Source of the DNA: an uncultured Roseateles sp. | Lineage (GTDB): Bacteria > Pseudomonadota > Gammaproteobacteria > Burkholderiales > Burkholderiaceae | Assembly (NCBI GenBank): GCA_946886855.1 | Contig: CAMPJJ010000137.1 | Coordinates: 1-12,302, forward strand | Direction of reading: 5' to 3' | DNA length: 12,302 nucleotides | In this document: positions 1 to 6,384 of the stretch, piece by piece | Layout of the letters: each line of letters starts with the position of its first letter | Numbering within the stretch: the stretch's first letter is position 1 | Position numbers and translations under genes: made by a program | The notes under the pieces: generated by a model | What the model was told of the DNA's origin: nothing | What the model saw: the letters and a program-made list of their open reading frames with translations, nothing else | Databases searched by the model: none

Positions 1-101
1 GATGGAGCCATCTTCTCTGGAAATCAACGTCTCGGAGAAACCGGGCAGGTCACCGTTGCTTCTACTTCAATAACAACTTGAGTCCACTGAAATTTTCCCG
101 A

Positions 102-392
102 CTAGTTCCCGGCCTCAGAGGTTGCAGATATCGCCACGAGCCGCGGCGATGAAAAAACTCCCAAAAACTTGCTGGCCGACAACCCAAACACTTTCTCGTC
201 GTTCGCAGCCATGCATCGGAGTTCAGACCATGTCTTACTGTCATTCTTGTTATACGCCTCAATAAGGCGAAATGCATTCTTCAAGAGCAGCTCTGTACCG
301 GGCGGCAAGCCTGGCCGTTGATGTTGGTGCTGCGAGGTTGCGCATCCACTACATGCCAGCGCAAGCAGAGAGACAGATAACAACTTCATCAT
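102..392 (-). CDS. small putative lipoprotein, possibly shortened by an in-frame TAG
   Basis: Encodes about 96 residues beginning MMKLLSVSLLALACSGCATSQ: two basic/hydrophobic turns, a short hydrophobic core and a Cys-containing lipobox-like end, so export and lipidation are likely. Either Cys could be the modified one. An upstream TTG at 410 is open, but the ATG at 392 (or 389) gives a proper signal peptide; a weak GAAAG lies just upstream. The mature part contains FRLIEAYNKNDSKTW, which resembles the first helix of NTF2-like/SnoaL folds; this is a weak resemblance only. The TAG at 104-102 is followed in the same frame by 25 further sense codons (to a TGA at 25-23) that read like beta strands, so the gene may once have been longer. 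GC content is well below that of the genes after 800. It lies about 100 bp downstream of the gene fragment at 492-800 on the same strand. Function unknown. Confidence 0.55.
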   Translation of the reverse strand: MMKLLSVSLLALACSGCATSQHQHQRPGLPPGTELLLKNAFRLIEAYNKNDSKTWSELRCMAANDEKVFGLSASKFLGVFSSPRLVAISATSEAGN

Positions 393-491
393 ACTTTCGA
401 TCAAAAACAATCTAACGAGGGTCGTTTGAAATCATTCATGTAATCTTCTAGACATCTTCCGTCATCCCACCCGTCCGGAGAGTTACCCGAA

Positions 492-800
492 TCATTCCTT
501 CGCAGGCTCATCTCGCTGAAGAACAAGCAGTTCGAAAGAACCGGCAGTCACCGGAAGTTCGATTGAACTCTGGAAGCCTTTCAGTGACCCCGAAAAGTCA
601 TACTCAATGGCGCCAACTCCGGTACCGGGGAACGTGGACACAGCAGGATCCGACCAGATCACCTCGTCTCCCGAGCGATGATGAATCGAAGTCTCCATCC
701 GAACCCGAGAAACATCGGTGAACTTCAGAATGCAATGGCCGACGCAACCAGCCTCATTTACGCTAGGAAAGAGCGAAATAAGATCGCTTGAAACAAAAAG
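492..800 (-). pseudogene. 3' fragment of an unrecognised gene, cut at the low-GC/high-GC junction
   Basis: About 102 codons of plausible coding sequence run from the junction at about 800 to a TGA at 494-492. The stretch has mixed hydrophobic and polar composition with features such as GCVGHCILKF and GSFELLVLQRDEPAKE. No start codon with a ribosome-binding site is visible at its 5' end; the reading frame continues into the tpsB remnant only as an out-of-frame, Arg/Pro/Ala-rich shadow. The first in-frame ATG (698) would leave just 68 residues. The simplest view is that the 5' part of this gene was lost in the same event that truncated tpsB. I do not recognise the family. Genes downstream of a TpsB/TpsA pair are often toxin-immunity or accessory genes, so an immunity protein is possible, but nothing in the sequence proves it. 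Confidence 0.45.
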
Positions 801-1399
801 CCGCCTTCGCGCAGCCGGATCGCATGGACGCGGCCCGGCACGACGGTGAGCACGAGGCGGCCGGTGGACAGGTCCTGCGGCGCCGCGAGCACGCGGGTGG
901 TGATGAAGCCTTCCTCGATCAGCGCGTCCTGCAGGCGCGTGACGAGCGTGGCGACGCTGCCGGCGCCCAGGCAGCGGCCGATCGGCGCGTCGTCGCCCTG
1001 CGGGCCGTCGAGCGCGCCGATCTGGCGCGCCATGCGGGGCTGGCCCTCGACGCCGCGCAGCTCGATCTGCGTGATGAGGAAACACGGCGACTCGTCGTCG
1101 CGCAGCCGCGGACGCGCCTGCGGCGCGCTGGCGCGCAGACGCACGTCGGGTTCGCGTTCGAGCGACTGGCGCTGCTGGGCCTCGCGCTGCTGCTGGAGCT
1201 GGCGCTGTGCGTCGGGGTCGACGGTGCCTGGCGGCAAGACCTGGCCCCAGGCGGCGCCCAGGCCGGCGTGTGTGCCGATGCCGGTGCCGATGCCCATGGC
1301 GACGTACAACGCCGCGGCCATTGCGATCGTGGTTCCCGCCGGCACGCCGACGGTCGGACGTCGCTGCGCGGGCGTCCGCTGTTCATGCTTCTCTTGCAT
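758..1399 (-). pseudogene. truncated TpsB/ShlB/FhaC-type two-partner-secretion transporter (POTRA only)
   Basis: Outer-membrane TpsB proteins thread a large TpsA exoprotein (adhesin, hemolysin or contact-dependent toxin) through a 16-strand barrel. This ORF starts with an ATG at 1399 behind an AGGCAGGG Shine-Dalgarno-like stretch. It shows a hydrophobic export segment (about residues 23-50), a Gln/Arg-rich linker (66-82) and a POTRA_2 domain (about 104-197). Family-typical POTRA features are the SPCF start, GRCLG, the helix LQDALIEEGFITTRV and the ending GRLVLTVVPGRVHAIRL; C106 and C143 are the two expected cysteines. Family members have about 550-600 residues, but here homology stops at residue 200 (position about 800). 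There it runs into 13 unrelated codons and a TAA inside low-GC DNA. The whole barrel is missing, so it cannot transport. A c-di-GMP riboswitch lies in its leader. Confidence 0.8.
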
Positions 1400-1485
1400 C
1401 CCTGCCTGCCGTTTGTCTGGCGTTGTTTTTTCGACCCAGGGCGGGCCGAAGCAAGCGGCGATGCGTCACGAACCGGACGAGACCG

Positions 1486-1592
1486 GACCGGCAACCCCGC
1501 TATCTCGCGTCGTGATTTCCTTGGGAAATCGGCATCGAGACCGGAGGCTTTGCGTCGCCGGCTCGCGCCGGTTTTGCCCTTTCAGCCCTCAT
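1486..1592 (-). promoter_or_regulatory. cyclic-di-GMP class I riboswitch (GEMM-I) upstream of tpsB remnant
   Basis: Read on the minus strand, the conserved GEMM-I blocks appear in the right order. AGGGCAAAACC (1580-1570) comes first. P2 follows as CCGGC-GCGA-GCCGG with a GNRA tetraloop (1571-1558). Next is GACGCAAAGCCTCCGG (1556-1541), the same 16 bases I recall in the Vibrio cholerae Vc2 aptamer. P3 is made of TCTCG/CGAGA plus the inner hairpin GATTTCC-CAA-GGAAATC (1530-1514). The block TAGCGGGGTTGCCG closes the aptamer (1502-1489). I could not assign P1 with confidence. The riboswitch ends about 90 nt before the tpsB start codon, so it should sense c-di-GMP and control that transcript. No U-tract terminator is visible after it, which suggests translational or other control. 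Recognition rests on motif memory and hand folding. Confidence 0.88.
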
Positions 1593-1599
1593 GGCGTGA

Positions 1600-1615
1600 C
1601 ATCCCTCACGGGATG
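1600..1615 (-). promoter_or_regulatory. leader hairpin 5' of the riboswitch core
   Basis: On the minus strand, CATCCC-GTGA-GGGATG forms a perfect 6-bp stem with a GNRA-type loop about 20 nt upstream of the riboswitch core. Its 3' arm, continued as GATGTCACG (1603-1595), can alternatively pair with CGTGAC and CATC at 1470-1460, downstream of the aptamer. The two pairings exclude each other. The region 1616-1798 holds the presumed divergent promoters of tpsB and the isomerase; I see no convincing -35/-10 pair for the minus strand. Confidence 0.4.
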
Positions 1616-1768
1616 CAGGGCGCCTCTGGGAACTGAAGTAAACGACTGTATCCGACCGCAACATCCAGACACATCGCCTCCCGGGGGTGGTTGACGAGCG
1701 GGCAGCGGATGCGGTAACGGCGTCACCCATCCGCCGGATGCATCACCGGCCGGCACGACGCACGCTCC

Positions 1769-1774
1769 TACAAT
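1769..1774 (+). promoter_or_regulatory. possible -10 element for the isomerase gene
   Basis: TACAAT matches the sigma-70 -10 consensus in five of six positions and lies 25 bp before the ATG at 1799, which would give a short leader. No good -35 is present at the usual spacing. A near-perfect palindrome, CATCCG-C-CGGATG (1728-1740), lies about 30 bp upstream and could be an operator. Both suggestions are weak. Confidence 0.25.
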
Positions 1775-1798
1775 CCGCGCGCCTTGACAGGAGCCCGC

Positions 1799-2401
1799 AT
1801 GTCCGCACCGATCGACTTCTATTTCGACTTCGCCTCGCCCTACGGCTACATCGCCGCGCAGAGCATCGACGAGCTCGCCGCCAAGTACGGCCGCACCGTC
1901 AACTGGCATGCCATCGTGCTGGACGCCAACTTCCAGTCGCTCGAGCGCATCCGCGTGCCCAACAGCGTCATGCGCAGCGACTATGTCCGCCGCGACGTCA
2001 CCCGGCTCGCCGCCTTCATGAAGGTGCCGTACAACACGCCGACGTCGCTGGGCCTGCACACCGAGATGGCCGCGCGCCTGTTCCACTGGTTCAACGACCG
2101 CGATCCCGAACAGGGGCGCAAGTTCGCGCAGGCCGTCTACAAGGCCTATTTCGTCGACGATCGCAACATCGCCCAGGCCGAGGTGCTGCAGGACCTCTGC
2201 GCCACGCAGCACGTCTCGCCCGACCAGCTCCAGGCCATCGCCAACGACACGGCCGCGCGCGCCCGGCTGAAGGCCGAGATCGACCTCGCCGAAGCCCGCG
2301 GCGTGTTCGGCTCGCCCTTCTTCATCGTCGAAGGCGAACGCTTCTGGGGCAACGACCGGCTGCCGCAACTCGAATACTGGCTGTCGAACGGCCCGTACTG
2401 A
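1799..2401 (+). CDS. 2-hydroxychromene-2-carboxylate isomerase family protein (DsbA-like, kappa GST fold)
   Basis: The 200-residue protein has the thioredoxin/DsbA-like fold of the HCCA isomerase family, which uses glutathione to isomerise 2-hydroxychromene-2-carboxylate in naphthalene-type degradation. Many genomic members have unknown substrates. Visible signs are the N-terminal strand DFYFDFASPYGY, in which Ser13-Pro-Tyr-Gly replaces the CxxC of DsbA as in this family, and the C-terminal signature GVFGSPFFIVEGERFWGNDRL with cis-Pro at about 173. Length is normal. A TTG at 1784 is in frame, but the ATG at 1799 has a clear AGGAG five bases upstream and starts right at the domain, so it is the chosen start. 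No signal peptide is seen, so the protein is cytoplasmic. No other aromatic-degradation gene is nearby, so the true substrate is unclear. It is divergent from the tpsB leader. Confidence 0.9.
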   Translation: MSAPIDFYFDFASPYGYIAAQSIDELAAKYGRTVNWHAIVLDANFQSLERIRVPNSVMRSDYVRRDVTRLAAFMKVPYNTPTSLGLHTEMAARLFHWFNDRDPEQGRKFAQAVYKAYFVDDRNIAQAEVLQDLCATQHVSPDQLQAIANDTAARARLKAEIDLAEARGVFGSPFFIVEGERFWGNDRLPQLEYWLSNGPY

Positions 2402-2429
2402 GCCCGCACTGAGCCCGCACTGAGCCCGT
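2397..2429. repeat. 11-bp tandem repeat overlapping the isomerase stop codon
   Basis: The unit ACTGAGCCCGC occurs three times in a row (the last ends in T), starting inside the final Tyr codon. Because the unit is 11 bp, its TGA falls in a different frame each time (2399, 2410, 2421), giving stops in all three frames. The following GCCCG-TATTGAT-CGGGC (2424-2440) could form a weak hairpin without a T-run. Confidence 0.75.
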
Positions 2430-2510
2430 ATTGATCGGGCATAGGCTCGACCGGGAGGTCGGGCCCGCCGGGACGCGCTGGCGCGGCTCACCGCCCGTTA
2501 CTCCTTGTCC

Positions 2511-2527
2511 GCCGGGTAATGCCCGGC
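2511..2527. other. small perfect hairpin in the isomerase-lipoprotein gap
   Basis: GCCGGG-TAATG-CCCGGC is a perfect 6-bp stem with a 5-base loop about 70 bp before the lipoprotein start. It has no T-tract, so it is at best a weak or Rho-assisted terminator for the isomerase transcript or a leader structure. Otherwise the gap 2430-2586 shows nothing recognisable. Confidence 0.3.
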
Positions 2528-2597
2528 GCGACCGGTCATCGGCAACCTCCGCGACCGCGTTGTCAGACGCATGTTGTCCCCTTCATGGAGGTCCCAC

Positions 2598-2849
2598 ATG
2601 CGAACGCTTCGTCCCCTGCTGCTCGCGCTCGTCGCGGCTCCGCTGGTCGCGACATTGACCGGCTGCGTCGTGGTGCCTGCCCACCGTTATCACGGCTATG
2701 ACCGCGGCTATGGCGACGGTGGCGGCTACGGCGCCGGCTATTCCGATGGCGGCCCGGTCGTCACCGGCACCATCTGGATCGACGGCTACTGGGACAACCG
2801 CGGCGGCGGTCGCCGCTGGATCCCGGGCCACTACGGCCCGCGGCGCTGA
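2598..2849 (+). CDS. small YXWGXW-repeat-type lipoprotein
   Basis: The 83-residue protein starts with a clear lipoprotein signal: MRTLRP, a long Leu/Ala/Val core and the lipobox LTGC with Cys23. The mature part is rich in Gly, Tyr and Asp (HGYDRGYGDGGGYGAGY). It ends with the paired motif WIDGYW...WIPGHY, which matches the YXWGXW/WXXGXW repeat family common in Burkholderiales and other proteobacteria; its biochemical role is not established. The start at 2598 is supported by GGAGG six bases upstream; an earlier ATG at 2585 is out of context and overlaps the Shine-Dalgarno. The position after Cys is Val, so no inner-membrane retention Asp is present and outer-membrane sorting is likely. A strong hairpin follows 14 bp after the stop codon. 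Confidence 0.82.
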   Translation: MRTLRPLLLALVAAPLVATLTGCVVVPAHRYHGYDRGYGDGGGYGAGYSDGGPVVTGTIWIDGYWDNRGGGRRWIPGHYGPRR

Positions 2850-2862
2850 GTCCGGAAACGAC

Positions 2863-2885
2863 GACGCCGGCTCGAGGCCGGCGTC
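2863..2885. terminator. bidirectional terminator-like hairpin between convergent genes
   Basis: GACGCCGGC-TCGAG-GCCGGCGTC is a perfect 9-bp GC-rich stem with a 5-base loop, 14 bp after the plus-strand lipoprotein gene and 58 bp after the end of the minus-strand gene at 2944. It has no T-tract on either side, which is common in high-GC genomes. Its place between convergent genes supports termination for both. Confidence 0.6.
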
Positions 2886-2943
2886 CTGCGCTGCACGTGG
2901 GACCGGGCGCCCCAGAAGGCGTTCCGATCCCGCTGCCGAGCGA

Positions 2944-3747
2944 TCAATGCATCGTGCAGAGGAAGGTGCCCACGCCGCGGTAGTCGGTGCCGTTCACCTT
3001 GGTCTGATGACCGAGGACGATGCGCAGCTTGTTCGACGCGCCGCCATCAACCACGGTGATCTGCGCGCCGGTCTCGTTGTTGAGGTAGCGGTTGCTCACC
3101 AGGATGGTGGCCGGCGTGGTCACGAGGCCGCTCAGCGACTGCTTGACCGAGTCGATGCCGGCATCCGTCTGGATCTCCGCCGCGACCGAGGCGCCCAGGC
3201 TGGACACGTTGAGCGTCGCCGTGCCGATGGTGCGACCGAAAGCGATCACCGCGGTGCTGTTGATCTTGGTCGGCGTCGTGAAGACGCCCGCCTCGCAGGC
3301 GTAGGTGCCGTTCGCGCCGAAGCTCGCCAGCTGGTTGTACACGACGTAGTGGTACGCATTGCCGTCCGACAGCGTGTCGGTGCGGGTCGGCGTGGTGACC
3401 GTGCCTCGCACCCAACGGCCCATCGCGAAGCTGGCATCGCCGGCCACGTCGACCGGATTGCTGCCGGTCATCGCGTAGCTGCCGACGGTGACCATGCCGC
3501 CCGCGGCCTGCTGCGACACCGCGTCCACCACGCCGTTGAACTGCAGGCCGGCGGCCATCACGAACGCGCGAGGACGCGCGCCCTTCACGAACGCTGCCGG
3601 CGGCGTGGTGGTGGTCGTGGCGCCTCCCCCCGCGTTGTTGCCCTGGTTGGTGTTGACCGTGGCGTCGTCACTGCCGCCGCCGCCGCAAGCGGTCAGCGCC
3701 GCGACCAACGGGAGCGCCCACACGCCTTTGAAAACTTCAAACTTCAT
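2944..3747 (-). CDS. putative secreted lipoprotein of unknown function
   Basis: The 267-residue product starts MKFEVFKGVWALPLVAALTACGGGGSDD, a typical lipoprotein signal with Cys21 followed by the Gly-Ser-Asp stretch frequent in Burkholderiales surface lipoproteins. A low-complexity linker follows (Asn/Gly/Thr, about residues 30-50). The rest is rich in Val, Thr, Gly and Asn and predicted to be mostly beta strand (for example VTVGSYAMTGSNPVDVAG and GATLN-like repeats). It contains two cysteines late in the chain (TYACEAG and FLCTMH) that could form a disulfide. Upstream in-frame codons to 3888 are Arg/Pro-rich and include the hairpin at 3870-3888, so the ATG at 3747 is preferred; CAGGGAA lies just upstream as Shine-Dalgarno. 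That ribosome-binding segment is part of a 10-bp inverted repeat. I recognise no family. It is convergent with the YXWGXW lipoprotein gene. Confidence 0.85.
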   Translation of the reverse strand: MKFEVFKGVWALPLVAALTACGGGGSDDATVNTNQGNNAGGGATTTTTPPAAFVKGARPRAFVMAAGLQFNGVVDAVSQQAAGGMVTVGSYAMTGSNPVDVAGDASFAMGRWVRGTVTTPTRTDTLSDGNAYHYVVYNQLASFGANGTYACEAGVFTTPTKINSTAVIAFGRTIGTATLNVSSLGASVAAEIQTDAGIDSVKQSLSGLVTTPATILVSNRYLNNETGAQITVVDGGASNKLRIVLGHQTKVNGTDYRGVGTFLCTMH

Positions 3748-3754
3748 CTCTGTT

Positions 3755-3855
3755 CCCTGGATTGCAAACTTCTGTTGCCGAATGTTGCTGTTCGGCGGGG
3801 GCGGAGTCTGAGGGCCTCCCCGACGTGGCGAGCGGCACTTTTTGACAATCCAGGG
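3755..3855 (-). repeat. long-range inverted repeat covering the lipoprotein ribosome-binding region
   Basis: On the minus strand CCCTGGATTG (3855-3846) is followed 81 nt later by its exact complement CAATCCAGGG (3764-3755). The second arm contains the AGGG of the probable Shine-Dalgarno and ends 7 nt before the ATG at 3747. If transcription starts upstream of 3855, the arms could pair and hide the ribosome-binding site. No clear promoter is seen. Confidence 0.45.
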
Positions 3856-3869
3856 TGCCATCACCCGAA

Positions 3870-3888
3870 ATGGGCGATCAACGCCCAT
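3870..3888 (-). terminator. terminator-like hairpin after the kinase/HDOD operon
   Basis: On the minus strand ATGGGCG-TTGAT-CGCCCAT forms a perfect 7-bp stem, followed by a short TTC. It lies about 80 bp after the stop of the kinase gene (3967) and before the next minus-strand gene, a suitable place to end the operon transcript. The T-tract is minimal. Confidence 0.4.
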
Positions 3889-3966
3889 CCGGCCGAATGC
3901 TGGTGGCGCGGTGTGGCCTCTTGTTCTCGCCCTCCCGGGTGGAGGACTTGACGGCGCCAGCGCCGC

Positions 3967-6384
3967 TCAACTCGCCTGCTTGAAGGCCATCACGGCCTGG
4001 TTGCGCAGCGTGCGCAGCAGCGAGAGCTGCTTCTCGTCGAGCACCACACTGCCCGGCTGCGCCTTGTCCGCGTAGATCATCGCGAAGGGTGCGCCGCGCA
4101 GCGCCATCGGCAGGATCAGGAAGCTGTGCGCCTTGGCCCCGCTGAGGAACCACGGCGGCAGCCGCTCGGCGATCTTGGGCTGCGAAGCGTCGGCGATCAG
4201 CGTGTCCACGCCCTTGCTGCAGATCGCCGTGAAGAGGTCCGCCGGCATGCCCGGCATCACCCGCAGCGGCACGCGGAACAGCGGCACCACCGCCTCCACC
4301 CCGTCGCCCAGGCCGAAGCGTCCCGTGAGCGTCTCGGTCTTGGGATCGCGCAGGCAGAAGATCACCCGCCGGAAGCCCAGCCCGCGGAACATGGTCTCCA
4401 GGATCATCCGCAGGATCTCGTTGAGCTTGAAGCTCTCGACCATCGCGTTGGTGATGTCCTGGATGCCCGCGGCCAGCGTGGCGGCGGCCTGTTCGGGCGG
4501 GATCACGCCGGCTGGCGCCTGCCCGTCCACCATCGTCGCCTGCAGCTGGTGCGGCGACAGCGTGTCCTCCGTCGACGGCGTCAGCGGCGCCAGCAGGCGC
4601 TGCGCTGGCGAGTTCTTCGTGAGCTTGATGTCCATCGCCTGCGCCAGCTGCGTCAGACGTTGCCGCGCCTGGTCGGCCGCCGCCTCGAAGGCCTTGGCCT
4701 CGACGCCCAGCGCGCGCGCGTAGCGCTGCGCCATCGCGCGCACCTTGGCATGCGCCTCGGCCGGATCGCTGTTCAGGATGACGTCCGCGACGTCGTTGCT
4801 CGCGCGGCCCAGCCAGCGCATGCGATCGGTCGAATGCTCCACCAGCCGCGCCGGCGCGTCGCCGTCGGGCCGCTGCATGCTGCGCTGCAGGCTGTCCGGG
4901 AAGCCCCATTGCCGCGCAACGCCCAGGCCCAGGCTCTCGTAGCTCAGCCCCAGCACCTGCGCGGAGGCCGCGGCCTCGCTCAGCGGCGGCGCGGCCTGCT
5001 CGCCCATGCCGCGCTCGGGTCGCACGACGCGGCGCACCTGCTGCGCCTCCTCGGGCAGGTAGAACTCGGCCAGCAGCCGGCCCAGCCCCTGGAACATCGT
5101 GGCGAGGAAGGACTCCTCGTTCTCGCGCGGCACCAGGCACAGCTCGCGCGCCAGCGAGCCCGCCATCAGCGCGCGCAGGAACTCCTCCTTCAGGCGCTGC
5201 GCGTGGCCCTTGTTCTCCATGCGCTCCAGCAGCACCAGCGACAAGGCCAGGTTGCGGATGCCGCCGAAGCCCACCAGCGCCACCGCGCGCGACACCGTGC
5301 TGATGTGCCCGCCGCCCGCATGGCTGAACTGCACCGTGTTGACCAGCCGCAGCAGCTTGTTGGTGAGCGCGACGTCCTTGAGGATCTCGTTGGAGAGCGA
5401 GGTCAGGCTCTCGTTGTCGGACTGCGTCATCCGCTGGATGCGCGTCACCGAGTCGGCCATCGCGGGGAAGTCGCTGCGATGCCGCATGCGGCGCAGCAGG
5501 AATTCGAGCGTCGCGTTGCCGCCCTCGCCGACTTCGGTGGTCTCGCTCGCGGCCGGATGCAGCCACGCGGCCAGCGCGTCGTGGAAGGCCTTGGCATCGG
5601 CCCAGCGCTGCGACGACTCGCGCGACAGGCCGCGCAGCAGCACGGCGCGCAGCGCGTCGTCGCTGTCGGGCCCGAGGTCGGCCGGCGGATCGAGGGTCTG
5701 CTCCATCGCGCGACGCACCGCGCGCCACGGATCGGCGTCGTAGTTGAGCCGTTGGCCGGACAGCATCTCGCTGAGCATCACTGCGGCGGCGAAGACGTCC
5801 ATCACCGGCGAGGCGGCGTCGCCCCTGGCGGCCTCCGGCGAGATGTAGCCCGGCGTGCCGACGATGCGGTTGGGTCGGGCCGCCGCGCTGGCGGCGCCGG
5901 CCGCTCCCTGCTGGATGCGGCCCGCGATGCCGAAGTCCATCACCTTGGGCCGACCCGCCGAGTCGATCAGGATGTTGGACGGCTTCAGGTCGCGGTGCAC
6001 GACGCCCGCCTGATGCGCCGCGTGCAGCCCGTCGAGGATGCCCAGCATCAGCGCGACCGCTTCGCGCGCCGGCAGCCGGCCGCGTTGGCGCAGCCGCTCG
6101 GTGAGCGTGCCGCCGGGCACGTACTCGAAGACCATGTAGGCCTGGCCGGCCTCGATGTCGGCCTCGAAGACCGGCACGAGGTTGGGATGCGTCAGCCGGC
6201 TGACCGCGCGCGCCTCGTGCAGCCAGGCGTCCACGCTCGCGCGGTCGACCGCCTGCGTGAGCACTTTCAGCGCGACCTCGCGGTCCAGCCGCGGATCGTG
6301 CGCGAGCCACACCACCGCCTGGGCGCCCTGCCCGAGACTGCGCAGCGGCTTGAATCGCCCGACGGCGGGCGGCATGGCGGTCAT
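3967..6384 (-). CDS. Ser/Thr protein kinase-HDOD-GAF signalling protein
   Basis: The 805-residue cytoplasmic protein has an N-terminal Hanks-type kinase domain (about 10-275). Its motifs look complete: Gly loop GQGAQAVV (18-25), VALK Lys40, helix-C Glu57, HRDLKPSN (130-137), DFG (150-152), GTPGYISPE (176-184) and Asp196. It should therefore phosphorylate Ser/Thr of unknown targets. An HDOD domain follows (about 293-535, from LEFLLRRMRHRSDFPAM); this is an HD-related fold without metal ligands, used in bacterial signalling. A GAF-like sensor comes last (about 645-800, ITNAMVESFKLNEILRMIL...FRRVIFCLRD). No membrane segment is seen. The ATG at 6384 overlaps the TGA of the upstream gene (ATGA) and has AAGGA six bases upstream, so translation is probably coupled. 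The upstream gene is a paralogue with a degenerate kinase domain. The ligand of the GAF domain and the output are unknown. Confidence 0.92.
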   Translation of the reverse strand: MTAMPPAVGRFKPLRSLGQGAQAVVWLAHDPRLDREVALKVLTQAVDRASVDAWLHEARAVSRLTHPNLVPVFEADIEAGQAYMVFEYVPGGTLTERLRQRGRLPAREAVALMLGILDGLHAAHQAGVVHRDLKPSNILIDSAGRPKVMDFGIAGRIQQGAAGAASAAARPNRIVGTPGYISPEAARGDAASPVMDVFAAAVMLSEMLSGQRLNYDADPWRAVRRAMEQTLDPPADLGPDSDDALRAVLLRGLSRESSQRWADAKAFHDALAAWLHPAASETTEVGEGGNATLEFLLRRMRHRSDFPAMADSVTRIQRMTQSDNESLTSLSNEILKDVALTNKLLRLVNTVQFSHAGGGHISTVSRAVALVGFGGIRNLALSLVLLERMENKGHAQRLKEEFLRALMAGSLARELCLVPRENEESFLATMFQGLGRLLAEFYLPEEAQQVRRVVRPERGMGEQAAPPLSEAAASAQVLGLSYESLGLGVARQWGFPDSLQRSMQRPDGDAPARLVEHSTDRMRWLGRASNDVADVILNSDPAEAHAKVRAMAQRYARALGVEAKAFEAAADQARQRLTQLAQAMDIKLTKNSPAQRLLAPLTPSTEDTLSPHQLQATMVDGQAPAGVIPPEQAAATLAAGIQDITNAMVESFKLNEILRMILETMFRGLGFRRVIFCLRDPKTETLTGRFGLGDGVEAVVPLFRVPLRVMPGMPADLFTAICSKGVDTLIADASQPKIAERLPPWFLSGAKAHSFLILPMALRGAPFAMIYADKAQPGSVVLDEKQLSLLRTLRNQAVMAFKQAS

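Noticed and set aside
62..277. 71-residue minus-strand frame overlapping the small lipoprotein
   Set aside because: No signal, unusual Arg/Trp content, and it overlaps a frame with a clear export signal.
801..1085. Upstream part of the minus-strand open frame that ends at 492
   Set aside because: It is the out-of-frame shadow of the tpsB POTRA region; only the part after the junction looks coding.
1558..1575. Plus-strand hairpin CCGGC-TCGC-GCCGG followed by TTTT, like an intrinsic terminator
   Set aside because: No plus-strand gene lies upstream; on the minus strand it is the GNRA-capped P2 stem of the riboswitch.
1687..2412. 241-residue plus-strand frame and 300-residue minus-strand frame over the isomerase gene
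   Set aside because: Arg/Pro/Ala-rich shadows; the frame starting at 1799 has the family motifs and a proper ribosome-binding site.
3844..3864. TGGCAC...TTG on the minus strand resembling a sigma-54 promoter for the lipoprotein gene
   Set aside because: The spacing is off by one base and the GC dinucleotide at -12 is missing.
3878..6310. 810-residue open frame on the minus strand overlapping the kinase gene
   Set aside because: Arg/Ala/Gly-rich shadow of the kinase gene typical of high-GC DNA; the other frame has full kinase, HDOD and GAF motifs.
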